From Shewanella sp. GD04112 (GTDB lineage: Bacteria; Pseudomonadota; Gammaproteobacteria; Enterobacterales; Shewanellaceae), in the NCBI RefSeq assembly GCF_029835735.1, contig NZ_JAOEAL010000001.1:3968001-4032000 (forward strand): 64,000 bases of DNA, read 5' to 3'. Shown one piece after another: positions 18,346-26,257 of the stretch. Within the stretch, counting starts at the first letter, position 1, and each line of letters begins with the position of its first letter. The position numbers and the translations under genes are program-made. Under the pieces are notes generated by a model that had not been told where the DNA came from, made no database searches, and saw nothing but the letters and a program-made list of their open reading frames with translations.

Positions 18346-18777
18346 TCAAGAAGGGACGCTGGTTACGTCATCCTGCTTGCTTGACTTGTTAACTGTTACG
18401 TACCTTTCGGCTAGCCTTGTAATCACGTTGTAACCCCATGTGCTAATGAAATCGGATTTTTCGATTTCTCTTGCAATGCCTACTACGTTATAACCAGAGC
18501 CAATAATTACACCGCCTGTTTCAGTAATGCTTTTTATATGTGCGGCTCCAGTTTCGATGATGTTAGCACCTTTGATTTGGTTTAATGTTGGCGGTGCCTC
18601 GCCAAACCAATCTAACAGGCCCACAAAGAACAAACGTGTATCGGTTTTACCTTGACGCAATAATTTAGCTAGTACCACGCCGCAGCCAAAACCACCTTGT
18701 TCAAGAGGCACAGCCCAAAACCGTCCTTGCTCAAGGTAGCTTGTTGATTTTGGTTTGAGTGGATATTCGATACTCAT
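18346..18777 (-). CDS. Imm26-like cassette protein
   Basis: 143 aa, cytoplasmic, no signal or membrane segment. The N-terminal pattern GRFWAVPLEQGGFGCGVVL followed by FFVGLLDWFGEAPPT resembles the Imm26 family of immunity proteins from polymorphic toxin systems. No toxin gene is adjacent, so it may be an orphan immunity gene, a common kind of integron cargo. The start ATG lies 12 bp after the preceding attC end. I see no clear attC after its stop; a degenerate remnant may exist near 18335-18365. Confidence 0.6.
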   Translation of the reverse strand: MSIEYPLKPKSTSYLEQGRFWAVPLEQGGFGCGVVLAKLLRQGKTDTRLFFVGLLDWFGEAPPTLNQIKGANIIETGAAHIKSITETGGVIIGSGYNVVGIAREIEKSDFISTWGYNVITRLAERYVTVNKSSKQDDVTSVPS

Positions 18778-18790
18778 TGTTTTGTACTGT

Positions 18791-18892
18791 TAACGCCGCC
18801 ATATGAGGCGCACAAATGCTTGGCTAAACTTAGCGACGAAGGAACGCAAGCCAAGCGTTTTGCGTCCAACTACCATAATGGCCTTGTTATAA
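18791..18892 (-). other. attC-like recombination site 1
   Basis: On the minus strand the site opens with TTATAACAAGGCCAT, has a central stem GCTTGGCT/AGCCAAGC, and closes with ATGGCGGCGTTA. The outer arms pair (GCCAT with ATGGC). Size (~102 bp), the terminal AAC/GTTA cores and the position between a stop codon (6 bp) and the next start match integron attC sites of the Vibrio/Shewanella type. Confidence 0.75.
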
Positions 18893-18897
18893 ATCGA

Positions 18898-19350
18898 TTA
18901 CTCTAAGCCAACCCTTAATATTTTTCCGTTTTTAAGTACGACTCTTAAACCATGCTCTACATCGAAGGTACACTCATACTCTAAATGAAGTTCTCCACCT
19001 TCATCTTCAGGAAACATGAACACTCCTGGTTCGGTGACATAGTTCCACACTTGATTAGGTGCGGATAGCTTTGGCATTAGCTCGTCGGCATACTCCCCTA
19101 AACCAAGATGATAATCAGGTAAGACTCTCTGGTAATATTGGAAAATTGCTTCCTCAATTTTAGGGAACTCAAGTTCGATATTATTGTAAAGCCAGTTGAT
19201 AGAATCTTTATGCGACTGCTCTATTTCACCAGAACCAGATAACCCTATAGTAAACAAAACACTTTCACCTAAAACAGGAAAAGATATTTCCCCCTCCAAA
19301 TCGTGTCCCGTTAATTCTAATTGATCAATTATTTTTTCGGCTACTTCCAT
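18898..19350 (-). CDS. DUF6985-like cassette protein
   Basis: 150 aa, acidic and soluble. The C-terminal pattern YECTFDVEHGLRVVLKNGKILRVG resembles DUF6985, a family seen among immunity-like and contact-dependent cargo genes. The function is unknown. An AGGT site and ATG lie 15 bp after attC-like site 2, and the stop is 6 bp before site 1, so the gene fills a complete cassette. Low GC relative to neighbours supports horizontal origin. Confidence 0.6.
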   Translation of the reverse strand: MEVAEKIIDQLELTGHDLEGEISFPVLGESVLFTIGLSGSGEIEQSHKDSINWLYNNIELEFPKIEEAIFQYYQRVLPDYHLGLGEYADELMPKLSAPNQVWNYVTEPGVFMFPEDEGGELHLEYECTFDVEHGLRVVLKNGKILRVGLE

Positions 19351-19365
19351 ATTTACCTAGATTTA

Positions 19366-19453
19366 TAACGCCTAAATTTAGCGAGGAAAGCCACGCAGCG
19401 GGTTGACGTCGCAGCCAGCGCTTTTTGCTGGCGATAACATTTATTTGTTATAT
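19366..19453 (-). other. attC-like recombination site 2
   Basis: On the minus strand it opens with ATATAACAAATAAAT and closes with AAATTTAGGCGTTA. A central stem CGCCAGC/GCGCTGGC-type pairing is visible. The opening core overlaps the stop codon of the upstream cassette gene, as is usual for cassettes. Length is about 88 bp. Confidence 0.7.
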
Positions 19454-19880
19454 CGTTTTTTAAAGGTTTCATAATCTTTGCCCGGCAAAGATATGACGTT
19501 TTTAACTAAATATCTTTCGCTTCCATATGTGATGCTGACATCCACAGAAACAGATCTTTGCTTGCTAACTTCAATATCTGAACGATTAAACCCTTTTATT
19601 TCAGAACTTTTCATTTCGACACATGAAAAAGCTAACTTTTCAGAGTTCTCGTAAATATCTAGGCAAACTTCAGATATTTTGTCTCCGTTGGCATCGACTT
19701 CCGGATAAACAAAAAAGATCCAGCCATCGTTCCAAGAGTCACTTTTGCCAACTATTAAACGATGAAATCCTAATTTTTCGGCTTCTTCAGCCCCAATAGT
19801 CTTCTCAGAAAAAGAAACTGAAGTAGCAGTGCAATAGCATGCCCATATGGCGCAAAGAAAAAAATCAGAGTTTTACGCAT
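19441..19880 (-). pseudogene. Frameshifted cassette gene for a secreted protein
   Basis: From ATG 19880 the frame breaks after 37 codons. If the run of seven T (minus strand; 19858-19864) had eight, the frame would continue for 146 residues to TAA at 19441. It would encode a clear signal peptide (MRKTLIFFLCAIWACYC), then a soluble domain (SVSFSEKTIGAEEAEKLGF...; KGFNRSDIEVSKQRSVSVDV). I do not recognise the family. It is too broken for a single-ORF search. Alternatives are a true pseudogene, homopolymer slippage (phase variation) or a sequencing error. Confidence 0.65.
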
Positions 19881-19895
19881 ACATCACCAGCGATA

Positions 19896-19952
19896 TAACG
19901 ACTTAGTATTTATGCGCTGCGCTGTTTGCAGAGCATAAATCGCTTGTTCACT
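19896..19952 (-). other. attC-like recombination site 3 (short, degenerate)
   Basis: A palindrome around GATTTATGC / GCATAAAT on the minus strand, opening near AGTGAAC and closing with ACTAAGTCGTTA, 16 bp before the frameshifted cassette gene. It is shorter (~57 bp) and less regular than sites 1 and 2. Any gene belonging to it upstream (19953-20146) is not recognisable. Confidence 0.5.
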
Positions 19953-20146
19953 AAATCTCAAATATGGCCGCAGCCAAATCCATGTCAATTGGTATAAATG
20001 ATGCTATAGGAATTTGCTTTTTGGCGGTAGCGATTTTTCATAAAGTTTGATGGGTAATTAATTGATATCGCTTTATCTTTCCCATTCTTTCACGCTTATT
20101 TTTTGCAGATGAATCGCTTTCTAACGACTCAAAACTCCAAGGAATA

Positions 20147-20380
20147 CACCTCCCCTCGGAGTTACCGCAGGGCGAATAGACAAATTGCGTGAGTCTCGCC
20201 ATGGATGGCGAGCTAGCTTTCGCAGGTGCAGGGACGCATCCTTCGGAAGCGATAGCAAATTTGTCAATGAGCACAAGGGGCTTTCAACTCCGTTGGGGGC
20301 GTCTTGGAGCATCCAAGGAGGATAGGACGAGCATTCCTCCTTGGTCGGGTGTGGGGTGAAGCCCCACGACTTTGATTTTG
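20147..20380 (-). repeat. Dispersed hairpin-rich repeat, copy B (inverted)
   Basis: Reverse-complement copy of 2601-2841. The outer ~85 bp (20295-20380) are nearly identical to copy A. The hairpin CTCGCCAT-CC-ATGGCGAG (20195-20212, minus strand) matches copy A's CCGGTCAT-CC-ATGACCGG with three base pairs changed on both sides. No convincing gene lies inside. It is the right border of the cassette island. Confidence 0.8.
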
Positions 20381-20551
20381 ATTAACGCATGGAAGCTACA
20401 AAAGGAAGATATGCATAACTTCTAAGTCGAACCATCAACTTTTCTATAGGCAGAGCTTTACTTGTCCAATTCCCTTTTTGAACTGCAAAACACACTTTTG
20501 GGATCAGCTTTTAATCGTTACTTAGCAAAAAACACGCATATAAAAGTGCTA

Positions 20552-20752
20552 CTAGTCAGGCTTAAACACCCCAATCACGGCACCTGTGGCTTTTTCGGTG
20601 ACTTTCACATCGGTTTGTTGTTCGCGGTAATCACAGTCGGTGCATTCTACGGTTTCGATACCGTTTTCTTTAAACAGCAGAATGCTGTCCTTGGCGCCAC
20701 ATTTTGGGCATTTTGCGCCAGCTACGAAGCGCTTTTTGATTTTGGTTGTCAT
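20552..20752 (-). CDS. yheV: YheV family zinc-ribbon protein
   Basis: 66 aa from MTTKIKKRFVAGAKC; an upstream in-frame ATG (20770) adds six residues and is less like homologues. Two Cys pairs, CPKCGAKD and CTDCDY, form a putative zinc ribbon, and the protein ends in GVFKPD like E. coli YheV (GIFHPD). Function is unknown. In E. coli it lies near kefB/kefG and yheS; here it is divergent from yheS, so the context is partly kept and kef genes are missing. Confidence 0.9.
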   Translation of the reverse strand: MTTKIKKRFVAGAKCPKCGAKDSILLFKENGIETVECTDCDYREQQTDVKVTEKATGAVIGVFKPD

Positions 20753-21142
20753 GCTAATACCTTTATGCACTGACCAGCTCAGTTGGATCAGAAGATGACT
20801 CCGCTTCGCTTGAGAAAACCCAAAGCGTGAGCCTGAAATTGGCCGCTATTTTGCCACAGTGCCCAGCTATTGCCAGCCTTTAAACCAAGTTGTGATGCCA
20901 TAAGATATGAGCAGGCGTTAGCATCTTGCGGGATTCACTCAAGAAGGATTTGCCAAATCGGTCGTACACTCGCTTTGTCACTCATCATAAAATCGCCTTA
21001 AAAGCCGCCACCACATTCGCCCAAAAGATGCTGTAAAAAGTGTAAGAAATCCTCAGCAACTCGGCCTAAGTTGTGGTTTGCCATCGGCTTGTACGTTATC
21101 ATCACTGCCTTACTCATTCATGATATGACCAAGTTGTAGTTA

Positions 21143-23056
21143 ATGATCAGCATCAACCAAGCGCAATTAATCCGTGGCAGCAAAACCCTGCTCGACGAAG
21201 CCTCTTTGACCATCTATCCCGGCCATAAGGTCGGCCTAGTCGGCGCCAATGGCACGGGTAAGTCCTCACTGCTGGCATTAATTATGGGTCACCTAAGCTT
21301 AGACAAAGGCGAGTTTAGTATGCCTTCGGGTTGGCAAATCGCCACCGTAGCCCAAGAAACACCCGCGTTGGAAGTCTCTGCACTTGAGTATGTACTTGAT
21401 GGTGATAAAGAATATCGCCAGCTTGAGGCCGATTTGCATATCGCGCAAGAACACAATGATGGCCATGCCATTGCCACCTTGCACGGAAAAATCGATGCCA
21501 TTGGCGGCTACGCCATTCGCGCCCGCGCAGGTGCCTTGCTGGCAGGTTTAGGCTTTAGCGAAGCCGAGCAAAATAACCCAGTGAAAAGCTTTTCGGGGGG
21601 CTGGCGGATGCGCCTCAACCTTGCCCAAGCGTTGCTGTGCCGCTCCGACTTACTGCTGCTCGACGAACCGACCAACCACTTAGACTTAGATACCATGTAC
21701 TGGCTCGAAGGGTGGATTAAGTCCTATCAAGGCACGCTGATTTTAATCAGCCACGATAGGGATTTTATCGATGAGATTGTCGATGAAATCGTCCATGTCG
21801 AGAATCAAAAACTCAATTATTACAAAGGTAACTACAGTGCCTTTGAGCGCATCCGTGCCGAACGTATGGCGCAGCAACAGGTCGCCTATGAGCGCCAGCA
21901 AAAAGAACGTGCGCATATGCAGTCCTTCGTCGACCGCTTCCGCTACAAGGCCAGTAAAGCCAAGCAAGCGCAGAGCCGCTTAAAGGCGCTGGAAAGAATG
22001 ACTGAACTGTTGCCATCCCAGGCCGATAGCCCGTTTTATATGGAGTTTCGCCCACCTGAAGCCCTGCCCAATCCATTGATTAAAATGGAACAAGTGGCAG
22101 TGGGCTATGGCGACAAGCAAATTCTCAGCAAAGTGCATTTGAACTTAGTCCCCGGCGCCCGTATTGGCCTCTTAGGGCGCAACGGCGCGGGTAAATCGAC
22201 ATTAATCAAACTGTTATCGGGACAACTGTCACCGATGACCGGATTGTATGAGCCAAATCCCGGCCTGAATATCGGATACTTTGCCCAGCACCAAATCGAA
22301 TTTTTACGCCTAGACGATACGCCGCTGCAACATCTGGTGCGCCTAGCGCCAAATGCCCGTGAGCAGGAGTTACGTAACTTCCTCGGTGGTTTTGGCTTCC
22401 ATGGCGATATGGCGCTCTCGCCGGTTCGTCCCTTCTCGGGTGGCGAGAAAGCGCGTTTAGTATTGGCCTTATTAGTGTGGCAGCGTCCTAACCTATTACT
22501 GCTCGACGAACCGACCAACCACTTAGATCTAGAGATGCGCCATGCGCTTACCATGGCATTGCAAACCTTTGAAGGCGCAATGGTTATTGTATCGCACGAC
22601 CGTCACTTGCTGCGCTTAACCTGTAGCGATTACTATCTGGTTGATCAAGGCCAAGTGCAGGCCTTCGATGGCGATTTAGAGGATTACCACCAATGGTTAC
22701 TCGATGCCGCTAAGGCCGCTAGTGCAAATTCCACCGCAAATGGTGACGATGCCAAGCCCGCCGTCGATAAGAAACAGCAAAAGCGGTTAGAGGCAGAGCT
22801 GCGCCAAAAGGTGTCACCACTTAAACGCAAGCAGGCGAAGCTTGAAACCGATCAGCAAAAGCTCAGTGAGCGTCTCGCCGAGTTGGAGCATATACTGGCC
22901 GATAGCGAATTATATGATCAAGACAACAAAGCCAAGCTAACTTCGGTACTCAGTGAGCGTACCAGCTTGACACAAGCGCTAGAAGAAAGTGAAATGCAAT
23001 GGCTTGAGTTACAAGAAGAAATAGATGCAATGGAACTTGAGCTAATGGGGCAGTAA
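21143..23056 (+). CDS. yheS: ABC-F ATPase YheS
   Basis: 637 aa cytoplasmic ABC-F protein, colinear with E. coli YheS. Two ATPase domains: Walker A GANGTGKSS (~34) with SGGWRMR and LLLLDEPTNHLDL, then GRNGAGKST (~349) with SGGEKAR and LLLLDEPTNHLDL. The linker (PtIM) between them is basic and helical. The C-terminal ~100 residues form a coiled coil (KKQQKRLEAELRQKV). ABC-F members act on ribosomes in the E site. No membrane partner is encoded, as expected. It starts a gene row with the TIGR02444 gene 34 bp downstream. Confidence 0.94.
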   Translation: MISINQAQLIRGSKTLLDEASLTIYPGHKVGLVGANGTGKSSLLALIMGHLSLDKGEFSMPSGWQIATVAQETPALEVSALEYVLDGDKEYRQLEADLHIAQEHNDGHAIATLHGKIDAIGGYAIRARAGALLAGLGFSEAEQNNPVKSFSGGWRMRLNLAQALLCRSDLLLLDEPTNHLDLDTMYWLEGWIKSYQGTLILISHDRDFIDEIVDEIVHVENQKLNYYKGNYSAFERIRAERMAQQQVAYERQQKERAHMQSFVDRFRYKASKAKQAQSRLKALERMTELLPSQADSPFYMEFRPPEALPNPLIKMEQVAVGYGDKQILSKVHLNLVPGARIGLLGRNGAGKSTLIKLLSGQLSPMTGLYEPNPGLNIGYFAQHQIEFLRLDDTPLQHLVRLAPNAREQELRNFLGGFGFHGDMALSPVRPFSGGEKARLVLALLVWQRPNLLLLDEPTNHLDLEMRHALTMALQTFEGAMVIVSHDRHLLRLTCSDYYLVDQGQVQAFDGDLEDYHQWLLDAAKAASANSTANGDDAKPAVDKKQQKRLEAELRQKVSPLKRKQAKLETDQQKLSERLAELEHILADSELYDQDNKAKLTSVLSERTSLTQALEESEMQWLELQEEIDAMELELMGQ

Positions 23057-23090
23057 TTGCCCTCTATCGCCTAACATACAAGGAAGCCGT

Positions 23091-23552
23091 ATGTCGGATG
23101 CAACCCCGCTAGACAGCCAAATTTGGCATTGGTGTGACATGAGCTACGGGCAAAATAAGCAACTTTGCCTTGAGCTACAGGATAACAATCAAGTGAACGT
23201 GAATTTACTATTGCTGGCGCAATATTTAGATCTTACGCTTGATGTGGCGGGTCCGCGACAGTATACGACCGAACAATGGCAACAGCTGGTGAATGCTGTT
23301 TGGGAGTGGGACGAAAAGTTTCTTACCCCCTATCGCCGTTTGCGCCGTCTCGCCAAGGCCAGCCTGAATGAAGAAGAATACCAGCAAATGCTCGATGTTG
23401 AGCTGATGATGGAACGTAAGGCGCAGCGCACAATTTTAAATGCCGTCAATGGATTATTGCCAACTGGCGTACAAACCAACCTGGTGAGTTACCTAACCCT
23501 GTTTGGCCTATCCGCAGCCGATGTAAATTCGCTAAATTTTATCGCGCCTTAA
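23091..23552 (+). CDS. TIGR02444 (DUF2390) family protein
   Basis: 153 aa, helical, soluble. The N-terminal WHWCDMSYGQNKQLCLELQD and VNLLLLAQYLDL pattern is that of the TIGR02444/DUF2390 family. These proteins are nearly always found next to yheS in Gammaproteobacteria such as Shewanella and Pseudomonas; no biochemical role is known. An AAGGAAG ribosome-binding site precedes the ATG, and it is probably cotranscribed with yheS. Confidence 0.85.
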   Translation: MSDATPLDSQIWHWCDMSYGQNKQLCLELQDNNQVNVNLLLLAQYLDLTLDVAGPRQYTTEQWQQLVNAVWEWDEKFLTPYRRLRRLAKASLNEEEYQQMLDVELMMERKAQRTILNAVNGLLPTGVQTNLVSYLTLFGLSAADVNSLNFIAP

Positions 23553-23568
23553 TAGACCAAACGTTAGC

Positions 23569-23979
23569 TTACTTAGTCCGAGCCTGAGGATAACGCACGC
23601 AATTATCCTCAATCTTGAGCCAACTTGGTTGCTCATCGGTGTAAATATGGTAATTAGGCTGCACCAGTTCAGGATCATCTAAGCTTACAATCGTCAGGGT
23701 GAGATAGTCGGGATATTCAGTGTGCCTGTAGGTCAGCGAGCAGCCGCAGTGGGCACAAAAACCGCGTCTCACACACTCTGATGAAGCAAACTCAGTCACT
23801 TTGCCCTTAAGCCAAGTTACCTGATGCAGTTTAAAGTCCATCCAGGCGCCAAATACGGCCCCAATGCTTTTTTGGCACATGCGACAATGGCAATAATCGG
23901 CGTCGAAGGGCTTGCCCTCAATCCGATAACGAATCGCCCCACATAAACAGCCGCCCTCCAAGGATGCTATAGATTGCAT
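23569..23979 (-). CDS. GFA (glutathione-dependent formaldehyde-activating enzyme/CENP-V) family protein
   Basis: 136 aa zinc-binding protein. The cysteine pattern CLCG (11-14), CHCRMC (~31-36) and CAHCGC (~73-79) with SLTYR is the GFA signature. True Gfa adds formaldehyde to glutathione, but most family members have unassigned roles. It is the downstream gene of a minus-strand set with the GMC oxidoreductase, from which it is separated by 12 bp, so cotranscription is likely. Confidence 0.9.
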   Translation of the reverse strand: MQSIASLEGGCLCGAIRYRIEGKPFDADYCHCRMCQKSIGAVFGAWMDFKLHQVTWLKGKVTEFASSECVRRGFCAHCGCSLTYRHTEYPDYLTLTIVSLDDPELVQPNYHIYTDEQPSWLKIEDNCVRYPQARTK

Positions 23980-23991
23980 ACAGACTCCACG

Positions 23992-25593
23992 CTATTGCGG
24001 CTCTCGGCCATCGGTCAGCTTTTGCGCCAACGCTGTGGCATTGCGCGCGGTAATGCCATAAATCGACAGCTGCGGATTTGCCCCGAGGCTGGTCGGGAAG
24101 ATAGAACCGTCCATCACCGACAGATTATCCAGATAATGTGACTGACCATAGCTATTCACCATAGAGAGCTTTTCATCCTCGCCAAAGGGGCAGCCGCCCA
24201 TCACGTGCGCCGAGGCGACGATGGTCCGCAGCGGCGCTAAATCCATTTGCGCAATGCTCTCTTTCGCCTCCTTCCATGACGACAGATAAGGCATACCATC
24301 ACTGATGGGCAGTACTTTTAATGCCCCCGCCGAGAATTGCAATTCGGCCATGCTGGCATACGCCCGCCGCGCCGCACGCCAAAAGGCCTCGGTGAGCGGA
24401 TAATCCAAGGCAAAGCCCGTCGAGGTGAGATGCACTTGCCCACCTTGGCTATCGGGATGATAACCATCGCGGATCAAGGCGATAGTGACCTGTAGCTGAT
24501 TAAATTGCGCCATCAATTCGGCGTGGCTCACGCCGTAACCTAAGGTTTTAGAGGCGATCAAAATCGGATGCACCGGCGGCACCTCAAGCTTGTAACCTAA
24601 CTCGCCATCGGAACCGTTTTTCCAAACGAATTCATCGGAATAGATAGATTGTGGCGCACCGCTGTGGGCATTAATCGCATCGGCAAAGATGCCACCCGAG
24701 AGCACAGTGGGATGTAAAAAGGTTCGTTTGCCCAACAGCTGATAGGGATCGGGCACCTCGGAGCGCATCATTAAGGTCGGCGTGTGGATAGCACCAGCAC
24801 TTAAAATATAGTGTTTGGCTTTGAATAACAGCTCGACCGACGTCGGCCGTAAATTAACATCGAGCGCCTGCGCCTTGAGGGCAAACACTTGGCCATTATG
24901 GTGTTCAATCTTAACGACTTTGGCACGGCTAAAAAGCTGTGCGCCCTTCTCTAATGCGGTCGGGATAGTCGTGACTAACATCGACTGCTTGGCATTAACT
25001 GGGCACCCCATGCCGCAATAACCAGTATTCCAGCAGCCCGCCACGTTACGCTTAATGACGGTGTAATCCCAACCTAGATTGATGCAGCCTTGCTTGAGTG
25101 CGCCATTATTGCGGTTAGGTTCATAATTCCATTCGTGAATATTAAGCCGCTGCTCCATCTGCTCGAACCAAGGGGCCAGAGCGTCGGGGTCGAGACCCGC
25201 AACGGATTTATGCTGCGCCCAAAAGGCTAAGGCTTCCTTCGGAGTACGAATCGAGGTGGTCCAATTGATGGTGGTCGAGCCGCCCACGGCGCGACCTTGA
25301 AAAATACCAATCGCCTTATCGGCGGTTTTCATCGCGGCCGCCTGTTGATACAAATTAGGGTACGCGACCCGCTCCTCCATATTAAAGTCGCTAGAGGATT
25401 TAAGCGGCCCCGCTTCAATCATGATCACACTAAGCCCCGCTTGGCTAAGGATCTCCGCCGCCACACCGCCGCCTGCGCCCGTACCCACAATTACCACATC
25501 GGCTTCAAATTGCTGGTTCTCTCGCAGTTGACTGGCGTCGGTATGTAACCAACCGGAATTTAAGCCTGTCACTATGGGATCTATGATTGCCAC
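23992..25593 (-). CDS. GMC family flavoprotein oxidoreductase
   Basis: 533 aa. The FAD-binding GxGxxG is VGTGAGGGVAAE (~36-47) with the acidic IEAG end of the second strand. The second GMC motif is GRAVGGSTTINW. The C-terminal domain has AHVMGGCPFG and LGANPQLSIYGITARNA, which carries the catalytic His/Asn pair. The Cys-rich loop CWNTGYCGMGCPVNAKQS resembles cholesterol-oxidase-like and gluconate/glucose dehydrogenase-like enzymes. Substrate (alcohol or sugar) unknown. The start is GTG with GGAG 8 nt upstream. No signal peptide; the Tat partner upstream may carry it out (inference). Confidence 0.9.
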   Translation of the reverse strand: MAIIDPIVTGLNSGWLHTDASQLRENQQFEADVVIVGTGAGGGVAAEILSQAGLSVIMIEAGPLKSSSDFNMEERVAYPNLYQQAAAMKTADKAIGIFQGRAVGGSTTINWTTSIRTPKEALAFWAQHKSVAGLDPDALAPWFEQMEQRLNIHEWNYEPNRNNGALKQGCINLGWDYTVIKRNVAGCWNTGYCGMGCPVNAKQSMLVTTIPTALEKGAQLFSRAKVVKIEHHNGQVFALKAQALDVNLRPTSVELLFKAKHYILSAGAIHTPTLMMRSEVPDPYQLLGKRTFLHPTVLSGGIFADAINAHSGAPQSIYSDEFVWKNGSDGELGYKLEVPPVHPILIASKTLGYGVSHAELMAQFNQLQVTIALIRDGYHPDSQGGQVHLTSTGFALDYPLTEAFWRAARRAYASMAELQFSAGALKVLPISDGMPYLSSWKEAKESIAQMDLAPLRTIVASAHVMGGCPFGEDEKLSMVNSYGQSHYLDNLSVMDGSIFPTSLGANPQLSIYGITARNATALAQKLTDGREPQ

Positions 25594-25639
25594 TTGGAAT
25601 ACTCCATTCTTACATTATTGTTATTATTATAAATTCAGC

Positions 25640-26146
25640 TTATTTGAACAATTCAGGCTTGGCGTAGTGAAGTCGGCTCCAATGCTCGGGACAGGCGTAA
25701 TAACTGGCCATCACTAATTCCCGCAGGCCTAAATAAGCCGTTTGCAATAACGCAAAGTAACTGTGGCGCCAGGTTTCCAACATTTGTGTTAAGTCGCTGG
25801 GTGAACGCATCAAGAGTGGCGTCATACTTGAGGTTAGCAGCAGTAAGCCGAGACGATTTTCCAGCATATCCAGCAGTTCGAACAGCTCTGCCTGCTGCTC
25901 GTCGGGTAAGACATCAATCGAATGCTTAATGGCATCTAAGGTACGATTTTGCGCCGCCAGCTTATGGGTTGCCACATCGGGCAAGGCCCCATCGAGCATC
26001 ACAGGTAACAACACTCCGAATAACAAACGATAGTCTTTTCCTTCGCCTTCATCGGGGAGGCTGAATTCGGGAGAGTAGAGATTTACCCCCAAGGCAATCG
26101 CCGCCGTACCGGCAAACGCGCCCAGTAAAAAGGTACGTCTATTCAT
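25640..26146 (-). CDS. Tat-signal small subunit, partner of the GMC oxidoreductase
   Basis: 168 aa starting with a twin-arginine-type signal, MNRRTFLLGAFAGTAAIALG. The remainder is helical (SIDVLPDEQQAELFELLDMLENRLG...), in the position and style of gluconate 2-dehydrogenase subunit 3-like proteins that pair with GMC dehydrogenases. It lies 46 bp upstream of the GMC gene. It may carry the leaderless large subunit through the Tat system, which is inference from related enzymes. Confidence 0.75.
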   Translation of the reverse strand: MNRRTFLLGAFAGTAAIALGVNLYSPEFSLPDEGEGKDYRLLFGVLLPVMLDGALPDVATHKLAAQNRTLDAIKHSIDVLPDEQQAELFELLDMLENRLGLLLLTSSMTPLLMRSPSDLTQMLETWRHSYFALLQTAYLGLRELVMASYYACPEHWSRLHYAKPELFK

Positions 26147-26257
26147 CTATGTCTCCCCAAGACGCTAAGTGTTAAATTATTGTGCTACAATGACCGCGAA
26201 TCTAAATTAAACACACGTTTTAATTTTCAGCAATAGTTGATATCAAGATAAGATCCC

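Larger units (their letters stand above)
18346..19952 (-). mobile_element. Integron-type cassette cluster lacking an integrase (CALIN-like)
   Basis: Three small genes in the same orientation, AT-richer than the flanks, each separated by an ~60-100-bp imperfect palindrome. On the minus strand each palindrome opens with a variant of TATAAC or TGAAC next to the preceding stop codon and closes with a GTTA-containing core just before the next start. This is the architecture of integron gene cassettes: promoterless gene plus attC. No integrase gene or attI is present. The cluster is bracketed by hairpin repeats C and B. Recognition is by eye, not by covariance search. Confidence 0.75.

Noticed and set aside
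18300..18370. Fourth attC after the Imm26-like gene
   Set aside because: Only a weak TAAC...GTTA pairing near 18340-18370 and a short CAACTC/GAGTTG hairpin are present, not a full site.
20038..20274. Small open reading frame across repeat copy B
   Set aside because: Same reason: a repeat artefact with no known protein relatives recognised.
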